DNA of 64,000 nucleotides. Source: Punctularia strigosozonata HHB-11173 SS5. Lineage: Eukaryota; Basidiomycota; Agaricomycetes; Corticiales; Punctulariaceae. Position 1 is the first letter of the stretch. Each line of letters opens with the position of its first letter. Shown here one piece after another: positions 60,916 through 64,000 of the stretch. Made by a program: the position numbers and the translations under genes. The DNA lies in the NCBI RefSeq assembly GCF_000264995.1, contig NW_006767434.1, positions 2,382,004 through 2,446,003 on the forward strand, given 5' to 3'. The notes under the pieces are model-generated. The model saw only the letters and a list, made by a program, of their open reading frames with translations. It had not been told where the DNA came from and searched no databases.

Positions 60916-63900
60916 TTAATCGAATATGTCGGTCGCGTACCGGCCTCGAACGCGCTCGAACGCAGCCTCCGCCTCTGTATTGTTGCAACCTCTTGATTCT
61001 TTGATAAGCTCAATAAGCTTTTCCTTCACGCCTGTCGCCATTTTGCGCGAACCACATGAGTATAGCTACACACGAGACAATTTTTAGACACCCATGGACG
61101 ACGAAGACGATGGTATGAGGTCTACCTGGGCGCGCTCGACGAAGAGCGCGCGGACATCCTCCTTGTCATGCCACAGTCGCCTGGCCCGCCCATCAGTCGA
61201 TTCGATCCAAATGCATGAGGGTGCGAGCTGATGCCACTTACTCCTGCACGTACTTACACCCAGCGCTTTGCTCCCGCGCGCGGGAGAAGGCTGGGCGTAG
61301 GTCGATGACTCCCTCTGCAACCCACTTCCGGGCTTCGCCGTCGGTCTCGTCAAAGTAGAGGTAATCCTGGTCAGGCGCGTGACAACCGAAGAAGATGAGC
61401 ATACGCCCGACGGAGCGGCCGGCATGCTTCTGCGCTGCCCGCTCTTGGATGAAGCCACGAAAGGGCGCGATGCCCGAGCCCTGTCAGAAATGATACATGT
61501 CACTCCTGTTAACTGACGATATGGCGAGTAGACTCACCGCGCAGAACATCACGATCGGAACATCGGGATCGGCGGGGAGATGGAACGACGCGGCGGATGC
61601 GCGGACGCTCAAATGAACCTTATCGCCCTTCCGTAAGCCCGCGAGGAATGTCGAGGCAACGCCCAAGAATCGCTCTTTGCGGCCGGAAAGCGCTGGGGCG
61701 TCGAGCACGCTCACGGTTACGGACGCACGAGATGGATCAACTAGGCTGCTGCTCGAGATTGAGTACTGTCGGATGCGCATGGCGGGAAGCATGTTCAAGA
61801 ACGTTGCAAACTCGACATTGATCGAAGGATGCGCTTCCAGGATGTCTAACACACTGAGGCGCTTGTCGATGACTTCACTACGGTGCGCGCTAAGCAATGT
61901 CTGCAGGGCAGGAACGGAATCTTCAGAGGACGAGGTGGCAAGCTTGATGAGAGTATGCAGGTCCCGAGTCGTCGCGGGCTGTGATATTTCGACGTAGCCC
62001 GTCAAGAGTGTGTTCACGGATATATCCTTGTTGATAGGGAGCGGGGTGGGTCCTACGGCCGTGATGTTGATCTAGGAGCAAGTTGGCTTATCATTGGTAA
62101 CGCTCAGCTGTTATGCTTGCCTCTTGCTCGTCCGGTAGCCCGAAATGCGCAAGTACACGACGAACGTCGCGTTCGGGGTTACGTGGGAGGCTGAACCAAT
62201 GAATATACAGCCAAATTTCCTATATCAGGCACGTACATGGCCAGGTAGTCGCCAGCCTGATACGACATTTCTTCGGGCAGTCGGAACTCTAGACAACCAC
62301 ATTAGCTCATGAAAATCGGGCAAAAGCGTCAATCACCAATATGTCTCTTTTCGGATGTGCCTGGTTTGCTTAGGATTCTATTCTCGAGTACCGTACCTAA
62401 GGCTGCATCAGCCTGCCGCAAAGCTGCCGGTCGCGCGGTTCCGCGGTCGATGACCCTGATACTCAGATTCTCTCCTATAGCCGTGCCTGTGGTGGTGACG
62501 GTCTGTAACGGGATATCAGTGCGCTGTAAGAATGACCGCTGCATGCATACCTTTTCCAAGGTCTCCCAGAACAAAGCCTCGAAGTTATCGAAGGCCTGGA
62601 AGAACATCGCATCGCTTGCATCGCCTTCCCCTCGCGGTATGAGAGGTGTAGCACCGCGTTGTTCGAAAAGTGAGTCGCAAAGTTTCGGGATACGCTGGTA
62701 AGTCTGGACCCAGTCGCGATTGCCGCAACCAAATACAGCATATTTAACGCCTTCCAGCTCTGCACCTTTCAGTGCCGAGAGCCATCCCACAAATTGGGCC
62801 GCGTTGTCCGGAGGTTCTCCTATGGCAGATTGAGGGATACACTACGGCAGTATACCAAACGGAGTATACCTTCATATGACGCGGTGATAATCGCCACAGG
62901 CCCGTCTGCAGGAACGTGGCCCGTTGCAGAATCAAGGTTTCCAAGTGTTGCACGGAAACCTAGACCATGTCAATAACAAACACCCATGAGGTTGAAGAGG
63001 GCATATGCATACGTACCATGGGATGCGGCATCAGTTGCCAATCGTTGAGCAAAAGCCTCGGAAGAGCCGCCGTTCGATCCGTAAAGAACATACATTGGAG
63101 GCCGCGAGGGATCCGCGGGCGGACGCGGCTTCGACTCCTCGGGGTCCTTTCCATCGTCGCTCAAGATCCTGAGCAAAGTAGACGAGGGAGCAGCAACGAG
63201 TTGCCTTCTTCCTTTGCGCGGAATGGCATGTACATGAAACTGGTTCGGCTTGATGGTGAGGGTCTGCTTGATCTTCAGCGTGTAGGAGGGGTCATCCATG
63301 ATGAGGTCAAACTTCTGAAAAATCGATGCGAGCACGATGTGCGCCTCCTGGAGAGCGAAAGCGCGGCCCTATACATCTGTTCGGATGGGAAGCCCAATGA
63401 CGGAGGAGAGCATGTCAACATACAATGCATCCACGCATACCTAAAACAACATGTGAGTCCAGTAGGACATACATGAAGAGGAATCTCACCATAGCCGAAG
63501 GGTTGCCAAGCATTAGGCTACCTGCTGTCAGATGAATAGCAATGAGGTGCATCAAAATAGCATACCGGGAGTGCCTCGAACTTCCCTCCAAGCATCCGTT
63601 CCGGACGGAACTCTTCAGCCTATATAATCTCGGTCAGTACGTGATGCACCGATGTGTCTCCCACCCACGTCTTCTCCCCAAACACTGGGATCACGATGGG
63701 CGAAAGCGGCAAGGATACTCAACCTTGCCCTCGCTTTGACAGCGTACTTGCCCTTGCACAAGGTGGTATCCTCCTTCGGTGAAACGGCGCGAGCAAACGC
63801 AGTAGGCGAAAGGCGCAAGCTCTCCCTCATGCACGCTACGAAACGTGTGGTCAACGAAAACACTCGGATATGAACAGCGAGAACCACGACGCACCAACCA

Positions 63901-64000
63901 AGTAAGGCATCTTACTGATATCTTCGTATTGAATAGGCCTATCACCGATCACAGTGTCGATCTCTTCGCGCAGCGTTTCCAAAGAATGCGGATTCTTGAG
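60916..64000 (-). CDS. CYP505-type cytochrome P450/NADPH reductase fusion, 3' part
   Basis: The gene enters from the right edge and ends at TAA 60916. The P450 part shows an I-to-K-helix region (LETLREEIDTVIGDRPIQY), K-helix E-x-x-R in CMRESLRLSPTAFARA, and the haem loop FGYGMRGCIGRAFALQE (axial Cys) near 63.4 kb. The linker leads to the FMN domain: MYVLYGSNGGSSEAFAQRLA, ITASYEGEPPDNA, YAVFGCGNRDWVQTYQ. The FAD/NADPH part has MRIRQYSISSS and GSGIAPFRGFIQERAAQK. The C-terminus FERVRGRYATDIFD is typical. This is the self-sufficient fatty-acid hydroxylase layout of P450foxy/BM3. The N-terminal haem domain lies beyond the window. Confidence 0.95.

Overview
The window is a gene-dense stretch of nuclear DNA from a filamentous fungus. 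It is most likely a basidiomycete of the Agaricomycetes. Almost every gene is cut by many short introns (mostly 47-65 nt, GT-AG), intergenic spaces are short, base composition is GC-rich, and the gene set (HVA1-type TUDOR protein, Slt2/Mpk1 MAP kinase, fungal SLATT proteins, RTA1, a CYP505-type P450-reductase fusion) is fungal. Genes were rebuilt by joining open frames at splice sites that keep frame and family motifs; these are readings by eye, not alignments.

Layout. 1-5.3 kb: 3' end of an unrecognised gene, a GNAT acetyltransferase, an emopamil-binding/EXPERA sterol isomerase-like protein, and the cell-wall-integrity MAP kinase (minus strand). 5.7-8.8 kb: Hos3-like histone deacetylase and a 62-residue HVA1-TUDOR protein. 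10-15 kb: a disordered hypothetical protein and a 12-exon small-subunit catalase. 15-20 kb: a membrane-anchored beta-propeller/amidohydrolase. 20-22 kb: two tail-to-tail genes, an unrecognised 277-residue protein with faint gasdermin-like traits and a two-TM SLATT protein. 22.9-26.4 kb: a ThrE/Prm10-type transporter and a small secreted Kre9/Knh1-like protein. 27.1-32.4 kb: an NRPS-like enzyme (adenylation, carrier, membrane and left-handed beta-helix regions) whose last exons encode a complete RING finger. 34.3-37.4 kb: a second SLATT protein and an RTA1 transporter with a 9-nt micro-exon. 38-43.4 kb: a full PDR-type ABC transporter. 43.9-49.3 kb: a Pex24/dysferlin-type peroxisomal membrane protein, a hypothetical protein and a GT8-like glycosyltransferase. 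49.2-52.0 kb: a large direct duplication holding an 89-bp minisatellite and flanking a run of N. 52.5-64 kb: a GCFC/PAXBP1-like splicing factor, an Ibp1/Acr2-type Cdc25-like phosphatase, a mitochondrial hypothetical protein, an S33 proline iminopeptidase-like hydrolase, and the 3' part of a CYP505 self-sufficient P450 running off the right edge.

How the genes relate. Most are unrelated housekeeping or stress genes: cell wall (Slt2, Kre9-like, glycosyltransferase), sterol/lipid/peroxisome (EBP, RTA1, Pex24, CYP505), oxidative stress (catalase) and efflux (PDR, ThrE). I see no canonical biosynthetic cluster. The features most worth a second look are the NRPS-like/RING fusion, the two SLATT genes with a possible pore-forming neighbour, and the duplicated block around the assembly gap. 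No tRNA, rRNA, CRISPR array or intact mobile element was recognised.
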